This document shows, in pieces, positions 1-6,421 of a stretch of DNA of 10,683 nucleotides. Source of the DNA: Methanomicrobium sp. (GTDB lineage Archaea > Halobacteriota > Methanomicrobia > Methanomicrobiales > Methanomicrobiaceae); NCBI GenBank assembly GCA_017553245.1, contig JAFZMT010000003.1:1-10683 (forward strand), given 5' to 3'. Every line of letters begins with the position of its first letter. Position 1 is the stretch's first letter. The notes beneath the pieces were generated by a model. That model was not told the origin of the DNA. It searched no databases and was given only the letters and a program-made list of their open reading frames with translations. A program made the position numbers and the translations under genes.

Positions 1-1
1 C

Positions 2-241
2 ATCGGTGCACTCGTAATCGGAGGTGACTCCGAATGGGGCGGTGCCGACGGCGGTGCCGAAGACATGATCGCTGAAACAGGTTACGAACCTTGGTTTGAA
101 TCACCGTTATGGGCACCTCCCAGCGGTGAAGTCGAATCCCTTCTCTTCGCGGTTCAGGCAGCAATCGGTACCGGAGTTGCCTGCTTAATCTTCGGATACT
201 GGCTCGGTCAGGCAAAGAGAAAAGATGAGAAGGAAGCATAA
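2..241 (+). CDS. cbiN: Cobalt transport protein CbiN, C-terminal part (5' end outside window)
   Basis: The reading frame is open from the window edge to TAA at 239-241 and gives 79 residues. CbiN is the small membrane subunit that works with the substrate-binding protein CbiM in the CbiMNQO energy-coupling-factor Co2+ importer. The visible part has the conserved CbiN layout: a G-A-D-G-x-A-E-D segment near residues 16-23, then Y-E-P-W-F, then P-P-S-G-E-V-E-S-L-L-F leading into the second transmembrane helix (about residues 50-70). It ends in a short charged tail (KRKDEKEA). Full CbiN is usually 90-105 residues, so only the first helix should be missing. CbiM is expected immediately to the left. 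The gene converges on cbiE. Its partner genes cbiQ and cbiO lie on the other strand about 6 kb away. Identification is confident; only the start is unseen. Confidence 0.93.
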   Translation: MGALVIGGDSEWGGADGGAEDMIAETGYEPWFESPLWAPPSGEVESLLFAVQAAIGTGVACLIFGYWLGQAKRKDEKEA

Positions 242-268
242 GCTTCCTTAAAATTCCCTAATTAAAAC

Positions 269-275
269 TTTTTTT
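269..275 (+). terminator. T7 run downstream of cbiN
   Basis: Seven consecutive T residues on the plus strand begin 28 bases after the cbiN stop codon, in an A+T-rich stretch. Archaeal RNA polymerase commonly terminates at such runs without a hairpin, and none is evident here. Assignment as the cbiMN terminator is inference from position and composition. Confidence 0.5.
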
Positions 276-365
276 CAGTTAAGTTCTCAAAATTCCGATT
301 ACCGTGTTCGGGGTTGTTCTGTTGTCCTGTTCGCAATAATTATTCGGTTAAAATATGCCGATTCG

Positions 366-401
366 CAAAAAAGTTGCGGTAATATTGCCGTCAATATCCG
401 C
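366..401 (-). terminator. Hairpin plus T6 at the end of the minus-strand cob operon
   Basis: On the minus strand the arms GCGG/CCGC and ATATTG/CAATAT (398-401 with 376-379, and 392-397 with 382-387) form a 10-bp stem with a two-base bulge and a CCGT-type loop. The cbiE stop codon (391-393) lies inside the structure. Three bases after the stem the minus strand reads six T residues (367-372). This looks like an intrinsic terminator for the transcript ending with cbiE. It is a visual fold without energy calculation. Confidence 0.5.
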
Positions 402-960
402 AGACAACCGAAAAGAGCCTGTGACCTACTTTCGGAGGATGCTCAGCCGTGCCCTGCGCTATCTCCTCATCCTCATAGCCGAGATTGGAGCAGACCGCTA
501 TCCTCGTATCTTTCGGAAGATGAGAAGCCAACTCCTCCACGGAAAATTCGGGATCGGCGATTATGAAGACACTGTGTCCCGCCGCGATATCCCTTGCCGC
601 AAGCTCCATGGCATCGCGGTGATTCTTCCCGTGGGCGTTTACAACCGCAACATTCGTCCACATCGCATGAAGTCTTGCAAAGGCACACTGCATGGATGAG
701 ATACCCGAGACGATATCGCCGTCAAGATAGCCCAGACCCGCCATCATGGGATCGCCTGTCGAGAGAACAACGGCATCGGCGGGAAGAGACCGAAGAGCCT
801 TATAGTCGGTAATCTCATAAGCCTTCGCATCCGAAGCAAAATACTCCTTTGCAATCTCCAAAGCACGATCCGAGCCGTAAAGCAGTTTCGCGGAGCGTAT
901 AGTCTCAACAGCCTCCCGCGTAAGCATGTTTCTGCCGCAGCCGACGCCGACAATCTTCAT
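391..960 (-). CDS. cbiE: Cobalt-precorrin-7 (C5)-methyltransferase CbiE
   Basis: This 189-residue protein is a stand-alone CbiE, the SAM-dependent enzyme that methylates C5 of the corrin ring. It acts together with CbiT, which handles C15. It shows the tetrapyrrole methylase fold: an N-terminal VGVGCG loop (residues 4-9), L-T-x-E-A-V-E-T-I-R (13-22), YGSDRALE (28-35), the SAM-site STGDPMMAGLG (67-77) and GISSMQCAFARL (86-97). The common GPGDP loop is altered to GCGRN, a variation I regard as within the family. The ATG at 960 overlaps the cbiD stop as ATGA, and an AGGTGAT ribosome binding site (966-972) sits five bases upstream, which fixes the start. It is the last gene of the minus-strand block, while its partner cbiT is near the front. 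The length is normal for an archaeal CbiE without a fused CbiT. Confidence 0.93.
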   Translation of the reverse strand: MKIVGVGCGRNMLTREAVETIRSAKLLYGSDRALEIAKEYFASDAKAYEITDYKALRSLPADAVVLSTGDPMMAGLGYLDGDIVSGISSMQCAFARLHAMWTNVAVVNAHGKNHRDAMELAARDIAAGHSVFIIADPEFSVEELASHLPKDTRIAVCSNLGYEDEEIAQGTAEHPPKVGHRLFSVVCGY

Positions 961-1961
961 TTCGTATCACCTATAACTTTGCCGCTCCTGTCGATGATTA
1001 CTATGCGCAGCCACGGATACCTCGCCTTAGCCGCGTCAAGCTCGGTGTTCATGGCGGCAATCCCGTTTTCGGAGGCGACAAGCTCTTCAACGGTCTTAAA
1101 TCCCCTTGATACGGCGACGTCGGGGTTGAAAAACCTGAGAATCAGCCCGGGAAGACCGCAGATAACCGCATCGGCGCATTTTTCCGCGGATGATAAAGCC
1201 TCGCTTATCTTTGAGCCCGCAAGAACAACCTCATGTTCGGGGAACAAAAGCCGCGAATATCTCAGACCGATTCTTCCCGTTGTAACCACGACCTTATCCG
1301 CCTTCCCTATCCTGTCGCCTATGGTCTCGCTTAAATGATCGTCCCACGGCTCGACAAAGCCCGTGGTGCCGACTATGGAGATACCACCCATAACCCCGAC
1401 CTTGGGATTTAAGGTAAGCTTACCGATTCTTTCGCCGTCGGGAATCGTAAGAAAAATTTTTGCACCTTTAAGCCCGGCATCGCGGCAGGCATCCTCCGCC
1501 GCCCTTAAAATCTCTTCAAAGGCATTCTTACCTATTGCGGGAGAGCCTTTGGGATAACGCGGCGTATCCCTGTCATATCTGCCGATACCTGCGCCCGTGT
1601 CAACCGAAATCTCATCGGCAGGCTCGGCAACGGCACGTATAAGAATCCCCGAGGTAATATCCGAAGGATAATCCCCCGAATATTTCCTCGCTTCGCCGAC
1701 ACCGTCTTTACCGGTCGCGGGTATGTCAGCCCTGATTCCGCAGGGCAGCATAATCGGAGATACCGACACGGGCGATTTAAGAGAAGCAACAGCGGCATAC
1801 ACCGCCGCCGATGCCGTTGAGCCCGTGGTAAATCCTCTCTTTAAGACTTTGCCGCCCGCGGTCAGAACCCCGAAACCCGTGCGGACTAACTCAAGCGACT
1901 CGGCGTCGCAGAGATCAATCCATGCTTTCGGATATTCAAAACCGCTTACGGGGTCTTTCAT
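957..1961 (-). CDS. cbiD: Cobalt-precorrin-5B (C1)-methyltransferase CbiD
   Basis: The 334-residue product is CbiD, which methylates C1 of cobalt-precorrin-5B after CbiG has opened the lactone. Unlike its neighbours it is not a class III tetrapyrrole methylase. Diagnostic stretches are RGFTTGSTASAA (residues 42-53), SGDYPSDITSG (95-105), the NPKVGVMGG and GTTGFVEP block (185-205) and VVTTGRIGLRYSRLLFPEH (225-243). A longer frame opens at a TTG (1973), but the ATG at 1961 gives MKDPVSGFEYP, matching how I remember methanogen CbiD starting, so I chose it. That ATG has no recognisable Shine-Dalgarno sequence: three perfect 11-bp repeats end four bases upstream. The stop overlaps the cbiE start (ATGA), which implies translational coupling. 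Family assignment is certain; the start is likely. Confidence 0.94.
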   Translation of the reverse strand: MKDPVSGFEYPKAWIDLCDAESLELVRTGFGVLTAGGKVLKRGFTTGSTASAAVYAAVASLKSPVSVSPIMLPCGIRADIPATGKDGVGEARKYSGDYPSDITSGILIRAVAEPADEISVDTGAGIGRYDRDTPRYPKGSPAIGKNAFEEILRAAEDACRDAGLKGAKIFLTIPDGERIGKLTLNPKVGVMGGISIVGTTGFVEPWDDHLSETIGDRIGKADKVVVTTGRIGLRYSRLLFPEHEVVLAGSKISEALSSAEKCADAVICGLPGLILRFFNPDVAVSRGFKTVEELVASENGIAAMNTELDAAKARYPWLRIVIIDRSGKVIGDTK

Positions 1962-1964
1962 AAT

Positions 1965-1997
1965 ATTACTCAATAATTACTCAATAATTACTCAATA
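1965..1997. repeat. Three perfect 11-bp tandem repeats abutting the cbiD start
   Basis: The plus strand reads ATTACTCAATA three times without mismatch (1965-1975, 1976-1986, 1987-1997). The array ends four bases from the cbiD initiation codon, so in the mRNA it occupies the place where a ribosome binding site would be. Each copy carries a TTG in the minus strand, but in a different frame because 11 is not a multiple of three. Confidence 0.9.
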
Positions 1998-2029
1998 ATC
2001 GGTATGCAACGCTGAAACAATCATGTCGC

Positions 2030-2692
2030 TCAATGCTGCTCGACATACATCGTGATTATCTCATTGAGCGAGGCGACGGCAACCGGAGTTCCGCCGCGGG
2101 TTCCCTCGTTGGAGACTGCCGAAACGTTCTTCTTCGTTCTCAGGAGTTCCTTGGATTCAGCCGCGTTTACGAAGCCTACCGGAGTTCCGATGACAAGACC
2201 CGGGATAACACCCTCGTCTATGAACTCGCAGACCGTAATCAGAGCCGACGGCGCATTGCCGATAACGATGATCGAGCCTTCAAGCCTGTCCTTAAGCGCC
2301 GTAAATCCCGCAGAACTCCTCGTTATGCCTTTAGCCTCCGAGATATCCGCACCGAAATCGAGTGCGCACTCGACCTTCGAGGAATGACCTCTCTTCTGGA
2401 TACCCATCGAGACCATTCTTATATCGGTAAAGATATCGGCGCCGTTCTCAAGGGCTTTTATCCCCGCACCTATGGGATTGTTCTGAAACCGCATCAGTTT
2501 CGCCATTGCCCAGTCGCCGACGGCAATCGAGCATCTCTGGCGAATCCTGTCCTCGGGGGTATTGTTGCCCACAACCTTTCTGGCAAGTTCCCTGCTCCTT
2601 GAAGAGATGGAAAAACCTTCGGGTGTATCCGCGCCGATATCAGTATACGTATTTTCGATGATATCCTCGGGGTGTGATGATTCCTCTGACAT
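2030..2692 (-). CDS. cbiC: Cobalt-precorrin-8 methylmutase CbiC
   Basis: This 220-residue protein is CbiC, which moves the C11 methyl group to C12 to form cobyrinate, the last step of ring construction. Conserved blocks are TPEGFSISSRSRELAR (residues 23-38), FTDIRMVSMGI (88-98), IVIGNAPSALITVCEFI (142-158), PVGFVNAAESKELL (171-184) and GTRGGTPVAVA (197-207). By eye, the segment equivalent to the R-M-I-H-A-x-G motif of CobH/CbiC, whose histidine is the proposed catalytic residue, reads R-C-S-I-A-V-G (53-59), placing Ile56 at the histidine position. This may be a lineage trait. The ATG at 2692 is supported by a GGAGG site (2699-2703) six bases upstream. That makes the first 53 bases overlap the 3' end of cbiH in another frame. 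Family identity is secure; the active-site difference needs an alignment. Confidence 0.93.
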   Translation of the reverse strand: MSEESSHPEDIIENTYTDIGADTPEGFSISSRSRELARKVVGNNTPEDRIRQRCSIAVGDWAMAKLMRFQNNPIGAGIKALENGADIFTDIRMVSMGIQKRGHSSKVECALDFGADISEAKGITRSSAGFTALKDRLEGSIIVIGNAPSALITVCEFIDEGVIPGLVIGTPVGFVNAAESKELLRTKKNVSAVSNEGTRGGTPVAVASLNEIITMYVEQH

Positions 2693-3401
2693 TCTCGTCC
2701 TCCTTCCAAATTCTTGTCTCCTCGCCGCCGATTATCAGAATCGAGTGCATGTCCACAAAACTGTCATCCTCGGAGAGTTCTTTCAGTGTAGTTATACATT
2801 TAGTCTCGCCGTCGCGAAAAACATTTTTGACGATGCCGACCGGCGTCGATCCGTCCCTGTATTTAAGAGCGATTGCAAGCGCCTTCGAGAGATTCGCAGG
2901 TCTTCCCTTGCTCTTGGGGTTGTAAATCGCAACCGGCGTTCCCATCTGAAAAGCAAGGTCAAGCCTCTTTTCAATGACCTCCCACGGCGTTAGCAGGTCG
3001 GAAAGACTTAAGGTTACGTAGTCCCCGGAAAGCGGGGAGCCGAGCCTCGATGCCGCAGCCGTCGCCGCCGTAACTCCGGGGAGGACTATGACCTCCTGCT
3101 CGGGATACTCCCTTTCTATGACCTCAAGGACAATGCTTGCCATGCCGTAGACACCCGCATCGCCTCCGGAGATCATGACCACGTTGTTGTCCGCCGCAAG
3201 CTTTGCCGCCTCTTTGGCACGGTCGACCTCCTTACCCATTGAACTGTAGATTACCTTCTTTCTCTCGACAATGTCGCCTAAAAGCTCAACGTAGAATGCG
3301 TTTCCAATGACTATATCCGCGGACTTAACCGCCTGCGTTGCCGCAGGAGTCAGCTGCGCCGCATTTCCGGGACCGGAACTTACTATCCAAAGTGTTCCCA
3401 T
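2640..3401 (-). CDS. cbiH: Cobalt-precorrin-3B (C17)-methyltransferase CbiH
   Basis: The 253-residue product is CbiH, the ring-contracting enzyme that methylates C17 of cobalt-precorrin-3B and forms the delta-lactone later opened by CbiG. It shows the tetrapyrrole methylase signature: SSGPGNAAQLTPAA near the N-terminus (8-21), ISGGDAGVYGMAS (77-89), PGVTAATAAASRLGSPLSGD (108-127), the CbiH-specific LSLSDLLTPWEVIEKRL (131-147), IYNPKSKGRP (159-168) and a C-terminal ITPRGY (241-246). The frame extends three codons further to a GTG at 3410. That GTG lies inside the AGGTGAT ribosome binding site (3406-3412), which is spaced properly for the ATG at 3401, so I start there. The last 53 bases overlap cbiC. 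Upstream is a 121-bp gap filled with 18-bp degenerate repeats, then cbiG. Confidence 0.94.
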   Translation of the reverse strand: MGTLWIVSSGPGNAAQLTPAATQAVKSADIVIGNAFYVELLGDIVERKKVIYSSMGKEVDRAKEAAKLAADNNVVMISGGDAGVYGMASIVLEVIEREYPEQEVIVLPGVTAATAAASRLGSPLSGDYVTLSLSDLLTPWEVIEKRLDLAFQMGTPVAIYNPKSKGRPANLSKALAIALKYRDGSTPVGIVKNVFRDGETKCITTLKELSEDDSFVDMHSILIIGGEETRIWKEDENVRGIITPRGYHRKYVY

Positions 3402-3405
3402 TAAT

Positions 3406-3412
3406 ATCACCT
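3406..3412 (-). promoter_or_regulatory. Ribosome binding site that decides the cbiH start
   Basis: The minus strand reads AGGTGAT followed by four bases and ATG. It matches the GGAGGTGAT complement of the archaeal 16S rRNA tail and rules out the GTG within it as the initiation codon. The same AGGTGAT precedes cbiE at 966-972. Confidence 0.7.
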
Positions 3413-3429
3413 TTCCTGTTATCTCTTCA

Positions 3430-3518
3430 GCTCTTTAACTCAGTTAACTCTTTCAATTCAGTCAGCTATTTCAACTCAGTTATTTCATTCAACTGATTCG
3501 GCTCTTATAACTCATTCA
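3430..3518. repeat. Five degenerate 17-18 bp tandem repeats between cbiG and cbiH
   Basis: The gap divides into consecutive units at 3430-3446, 3447-3464, 3465-3482, 3483-3500 and 3501-3518, each close to GCTCTTTCAACTCAGTTA. The fourth copy is the most diverged. The array fills nearly all of the non-coding gap. On the minus strand the last-listed unit contains TTATAAGAG, which could act as a weak internal TATA box; that is speculative. Confidence 0.75.
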
Positions 3519-3522
3519 GCCG

Positions 3523-4404
3523 TTATTTGGCAATTGCAATCGTTACCCGTCCGAAGACGGTCTTTTCAAGGATCAATACGCCCTCACGCGACAGCGCCGT
3601 TGCGCAAGGCTCGGAGACACCGCAGAGCCCCAGCCTCTCGGCACACGACTTTGAGGGGGGCATCTGCGAATTTATTGTCTCGTCATCGAGGAATATCAGA
3701 TTGGCATTGAGTTTTTCCGCGGCGGTCTTAAGACCCGCCTCATGGAATTTCTTTATCGTCGTTGCGAAAATCTTCGCATCGCTCTCCGATATTCCCGCTT
3801 TCTTACAGCCCTCGCGGACTGCCGACATTACCTCTTCTTCGGTCGTTCCGAGCCGGCATCCGATACCTATGACATACTTCGAGTCATTCACGAGAACCGA
3901 GACGCCCGGATTTGCCACGATTACCTTGGGCGGATTTACTCTCAGAATCGGGACATCGGAGTCCAGAATGGCGCCGTTGACCTTCCGTGTCGAAGACCTG
4001 TTGACGACGGTCAGATTCTCCGATTTGGCAATCTCCTCGACCGACTTTCTGCCCATGACCTCGGTTGCCGTGGAGATAACCGGCGTTATCCCAAGCCCCG
4101 CAAGCCGCTTTGCACAGTCGTTTGCACCGTGGTGACCGCCGATAACGGGGATGGCATACGAGAGGTCGGGGGTAACCACAACAACCGCCGCATCGTGCCA
4201 CTTATCCGAAAGAAACGGCGCACAGCCTCTTACGGCAATACCCGCCGACATGATTGCGACTATGCATTCGGAATCCGCGTAGATATCGCCGAAGATGTTC
4301 TCACGATAGAGCATAAGCTCGGCATCGAGAAAATCCGCGACCTTCTTTCCCGCCTCTTCAAACCGCGGCAGGGTAACAACCGTGCACTTTACGCTGTCAG
4401 TCAT
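3523..4404 (-). CDS. cbiG: Cobalt-precorrin-5A hydrolase CbiG
   Basis: The 293-residue protein is CbiG, which opens the ring-A acetate lactone of cobalt-precorrin-5A and releases the C20 carbon with its methyl group as acetaldehyde. The N-terminal domain (about residues 1-125) carries IVAIMSAGIAVRGCAPFL (48-65), VVVTPDLSYAIPVIGGHHGAND (75-96, with the glycine/histidine motif at 89-94) and ITPVISTATEV (106-116). A short linker is followed by the C-terminal CbiG domain (about 177-293) with GIGCRLGTT (180-188) and SEPCATALS (264-272). The protein is shorter than the roughly 350-residue enterobacterial enzyme because the middle region is reduced, as in other archaeal forms I recall. The ATG at 4404 follows the cbiF stop by 13 bases, with GGATGA as a modest ribosome binding site. 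No frame damage is visible. Confidence 0.93.
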   Translation of the reverse strand: MTDSVKCTVVTLPRFEEAGKKVADFLDAELMLYRENIFGDIYADSECIVAIMSAGIAVRGCAPFLSDKWHDAAVVVVTPDLSYAIPVIGGHHGANDCAKRLAGLGITPVISTATEVMGRKSVEEIAKSENLTVVNRSSTRKVNGAILDSDVPILRVNPPKVIVANPGVSVLVNDSKYVIGIGCRLGTTEEEVMSAVREGCKKAGISESDAKIFATTIKKFHEAGLKTAAEKLNANLIFLDDETINSQMPPSKSCAERLGLCGVSEPCATALSREGVLILEKTVFGRVTIAIAK

Positions 4405-4417
4405 CGGGGCTTCATCC

Positions 4418-5152
4418 TTAACAACCGTAGAGGTGTGAGTTCGTAAAGTCCGCTTTTATTCCGTCAACCGCGTTTCCGACGATGATAAGCGCCGAACGCT
4501 CTATACCCGCCTCATGAACCTTCGCGGCTATGGTCTCGACAGTTCCGCGGATTATCTTCTGATCGGGCCACGAGACATGATAGATGACGGCAACCGGCGT
4601 ATCTTTGCCGTGCTGAAGCTTTTTCATGACGTTATCTATCTCCGAGGTCGAGAGGAATATTACCATGCTGGTCTTATGCGCCGAAAGCTCGGCAATCGCA
4701 TCCTTTTCGAGTGTATCTCCCGCCGAACGCGTCACTATGACCGACTCGGATACACCGCGGAGGGTATATTCGGTCTTTAAAGCCGCCGCCGCTCCGAACA
4801 TGGAGGACACGCCGGGGACTATCTCGGCATGAATCCCTTTCGCCTCAAGGACTGCCATCTGCTCGACTATCGAGCCGTAGATTGAAGGATCGCCGGAGTG
4901 AAGCCTCACGACTTTCTTTCCCGCAAGAACTCCTTTCTCAATCTCGGCGCAGATCTCCTCAAGCTTCATTCCCCAAGAGTTCAGCTTGACCTCCGCGGGT
5001 GACTTCTTGACCAGCTCGGGATTCACGAGCGAACCCGCATAGATGAGGACATCCGCGGATTTGAGGAGTTTTTCACCTTTAACCGTAATCAGTTCGGGAT
5101 CTCCGCAGCCGGCGCCGACAATATAGTAGATATGCTCCGCATTATCCGTCAT
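4418..5152 (-). CDS. cbiF: Cobalt-precorrin-4 (C11)-methyltransferase CbiF
   Basis: This 244-residue protein is CbiF, the SAM-dependent enzyme that methylates C11 of cobalt-precorrin-4. The canonical blocks are visible: VGAGCGDPELITVKGEKLL (12-30), DVLIYAGSLVNPELV (34-48), the SAM-binding RLHSGDPSIYGSIVEQM (83-99), VPGVSSMFGAAAALKTEYTL (112-131) and VIVTRSAGDT (138-147), where CbiF proteins normally read VILTRAEG. The length is typical. The ATG at 5152 overlaps the cbiL stop as ATGA and has GAGG a few bases upstream, so cbiL and cbiF should be translationally coupled. The gene sits between cbiL and cbiG, the enzymes acting earlier and next in the pathway. Confidence 0.95.
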   Translation of the reverse strand: MTDNAEHIYYIVGAGCGDPELITVKGEKLLKSADVLIYAGSLVNPELVKKSPAEVKLNSWGMKLEEICAEIEKGVLAGKKVVRLHSGDPSIYGSIVEQMAVLEAKGIHAEIVPGVSSMFGAAAALKTEYTLRGVSESVIVTRSAGDTLEKDAIAELSAHKTSMVIFLSTSEIDNVMKKLQHGKDTPVAVIYHVSWPDQKIIRGTVETIAAKVHEAGIERSALIIVGNAVDGIKADFTNSHLYGC

Positions 5153-5760
5153 AGTTTCCTCGCCGCCATTATGCTGAAATAGTTGGTCTTCTCAGGCATT
5201 TCGCCTTTATAGACCGTTTCGCCGTCCATATACATCCTCTCGACAAGAATGAAGTCATTGAAGCCCTCCTTGCGAAGTTCGGTCTCCTTCGCCTTCGGCT
5301 TTGTGACCTTCATCATAATCTTTACCGAAGGCTCGACAGGACCGTCGGTGACCGTAAAAGCGCCGTTTACGGCTATCTTCGCATGTGAGGCAAACGCCGT
5401 AATCGAACTGATTCCGGGGATTGTCTCGACCTCAAGTTCGGGATAGTTTTCCCTGACCGCGTTTGCCAGCCTTGAGAACGTCGAATAAAAGTTCGGATCT
5501 CCGATAAGCCCGAAGACCGCACTGCCGGACTTTGCCGCCGGACGAATCTTCCCGGCATTCTGCCTCATGCAATCCGATATCACGGATTCGTCCCGCGTCA
5601 TCGGGAAATCCAGTGTAACGATATTCTTTGCATAGGGTTTTACGAGTTCATATGCGATACCGCCGGGGACGAAAACCGTATCCGCCTCTTTTAAAGCTCT
5701 TACCGCTCTGAGGGTCAGAAGTTCGGGGTCTCCGGGTCCGAGTCCTACTGCTGTCAGCAT
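5149..5760 (-). CDS. cbiL: Cobalt-precorrin-2 (C20)-methyltransferase CbiL
   Basis: The 203-residue product is CbiL, which adds the C20 methyl to cobalt-precorrin-2 and so commits the tetrapyrrole to cobalamin rather than siroheme or F430. Family marks are VGLGPGDPELLTLRAVRAL (5-23), DTVFVPGG (27-34), LDFPMTRDE (50-58), the SAM site GLIGDPNFYSTFSRL (84-98) and IPGISSITAFASHA (114-127). It is at the short end of the family (about 200-240 residues) but has both termini. The ATG at 5760 overlaps the cbiT stop by seven bases, with a GGAG site five bases upstream, so the start is well supported. The 3' end overlaps the cbiF start. In a methanogen this is the branch enzyme competing with F430 synthesis; that regulatory idea is inference. 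Confidence 0.94.
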   Translation of the reverse strand: MLTAVGLGPGDPELLTLRAVRALKEADTVFVPGGIAYELVKPYAKNIVTLDFPMTRDESVISDCMRQNAGKIRPAAKSGSAVFGLIGDPNFYSTFSRLANAVRENYPELEVETIPGISSITAFASHAKIAVNGAFTVTDGPVEPSVKIMMKVTKPKAKETELRKEGFNDFILVERMYMDGETVYKGEMPEKTNYFSIMAARKL

Positions 5761-6284
5761 CTTCTCTCTCCGTGAATTATGTAAATGGGGTTATTGGGTT
5801 TGAACATGGTTCTTCCCGTAAGTTCGTGCGACCTTGAAACCTGAAGGTGAACCGCCTCGCAAAAGATGCCGAGCTCCTTCATTTTGTTGATTGCGGATAC
5901 CGCCGTCTCTATAAGAACGGCATTCACCACAATGCTCCTTGTCCCTTCCGAGACAAGCATCTCAAGGACTTTTTCAATATCGCGGCTTCCGCCGAGAAAT
6001 GCGCAGTCTATCTTCTCATGCGGCGACGCAAGAAAATCGAGGGCTTCTCCGTGAAAGATTGCGATGTTGTCCGCACCGCATTTCTGTTTTGTCTCTTCGG
6101 TGCATTTACACGCTTCTTCACGTGCATCCACCGCATAGACAAGCCCCGCCGTCTTTGCTATCTCTTTTGTTACCGTCCCCGTTCCGCATCCGATATCCGC
6201 GGCAGTCTCACCCTGCCTGATACCGAGTTTGAAGAGTGACACCGCCATCACCTCGGCTACGGTAGGTCCTCCCGGCAAATCCAT
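5754..6284 (-). CDS. cbiT: Cobalt-precorrin-6B C15-methyltransferase (decarboxylating) CbiT
   Basis: The 176-residue protein is CbiT, a Rossmann-fold SAM methyltransferase that methylates C15 and decarboxylates the C12 acetate side chain. It shows P-G-G-P-T at the N-terminus (4-8), motif I DIGCGTGTVTKEIA (30-43), an acidic AVDAREEAC segment for the SAM ribose (51-59), FHGEALDFL (77-85), FLGGSR (96-101) and IVVNAVLIET (118-127). An in-frame TAG lies nine bases upstream of the ATG at 6284, so the N-terminus cannot extend; it is shorter than in many homologues, which have extra residues before the PG motif. GGGGT about nine bases upstream is a plausible ribosome binding site. It leads the biosynthetic part of the block, 133 bp after cbiO. 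Its usual partner cbiE is at the opposite end. Confidence 0.94.
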   Translation of the reverse strand: MDLPGGPTVAEVMAVSLFKLGIRQGETAADIGCGTGTVTKEIAKTAGLVYAVDAREEACKCTEETKQKCGADNIAIFHGEALDFLASPHEKIDCAFLGGSRDIEKVLEMLVSEGTRSIVVNAVLIETAVSAINKMKELGIFCEAVHLQVSRSHELTGRTMFKPNNPIYIIHGERRC

Positions 6285-6304
6285 TTCTGTCTACCCCAGA
6301 TAAA

Positions 6305-6350
6305 TTGTTGATTTAATGAAGTGTTGATTTGGTGATTGTTACTTTAATGA
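6305..6350. repeat. Three degenerate ~15-bp repeats in the cbiO-cbiT gap
   Basis: Units TTGTTGATTTAATGA (6305-6319), TGTTGATTTGGTGA (6322-6335) and TTGTTACTTTAATGA (6336-6350) follow one another, and further TTAATGA-like fragments continue to about 6380. The rest of the 133-bp gap is A+T-rich. On the minus strand TTAATATAA (about 6366-6377) could be a TATA box for cbiT, leaving a leader of roughly 60 bases that contains the repeats; I consider this weak. Confidence 0.6.
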
Positions 6351-6403
6351 AATATTGTTACACTTAATTATATTAATGATCACTTGATTTCTAATTTTAT
6401 GAG

Positions 6404-6421
6404 ATAATCTCCTGAGATTAT
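6404..6421 (-). repeat. Inverted repeat spanning the cbiO stop codon
   Basis: ATAATCTC (6404-6411) and GAGATTAT (6414-6421) are perfect inverted copies separated by two bases, which would fold as a 7-bp stem with a 4-base loop. The cbiO stop (6418-6420) lies in one arm. No T-run follows on the minus strand, so it is a poor terminator and more likely an mRNA processing or stability element, or chance. Confidence 0.4.

Noticed and set aside
355..699. A 114-residue plus-strand reading frame
   Set aside because: It lies opposite cbiE, whose family motifs are clear; the plus-strand translation shows no family resemblance.
2006..2039. A hairpin around the cbiC stop codon as a terminator
   Set aside because: The arms pair only with wobbles and one mismatch, and no T-run follows on the minus strand.
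3399..3410. GTG as the cbiH start codon (and GTG 8396 for cbiQ)
   Set aside because: In both cases the GTG is part of a GGTG ribosome binding site placed correctly for a downstream ATG.
3742..4446. A 234-residue plus-strand reading frame, and similar ones opposite cbiC and cbiO
   Set aside because: They are complements of strongly conserved genes, a common effect of codon composition. None has a ribosome binding site or recognisable motifs.
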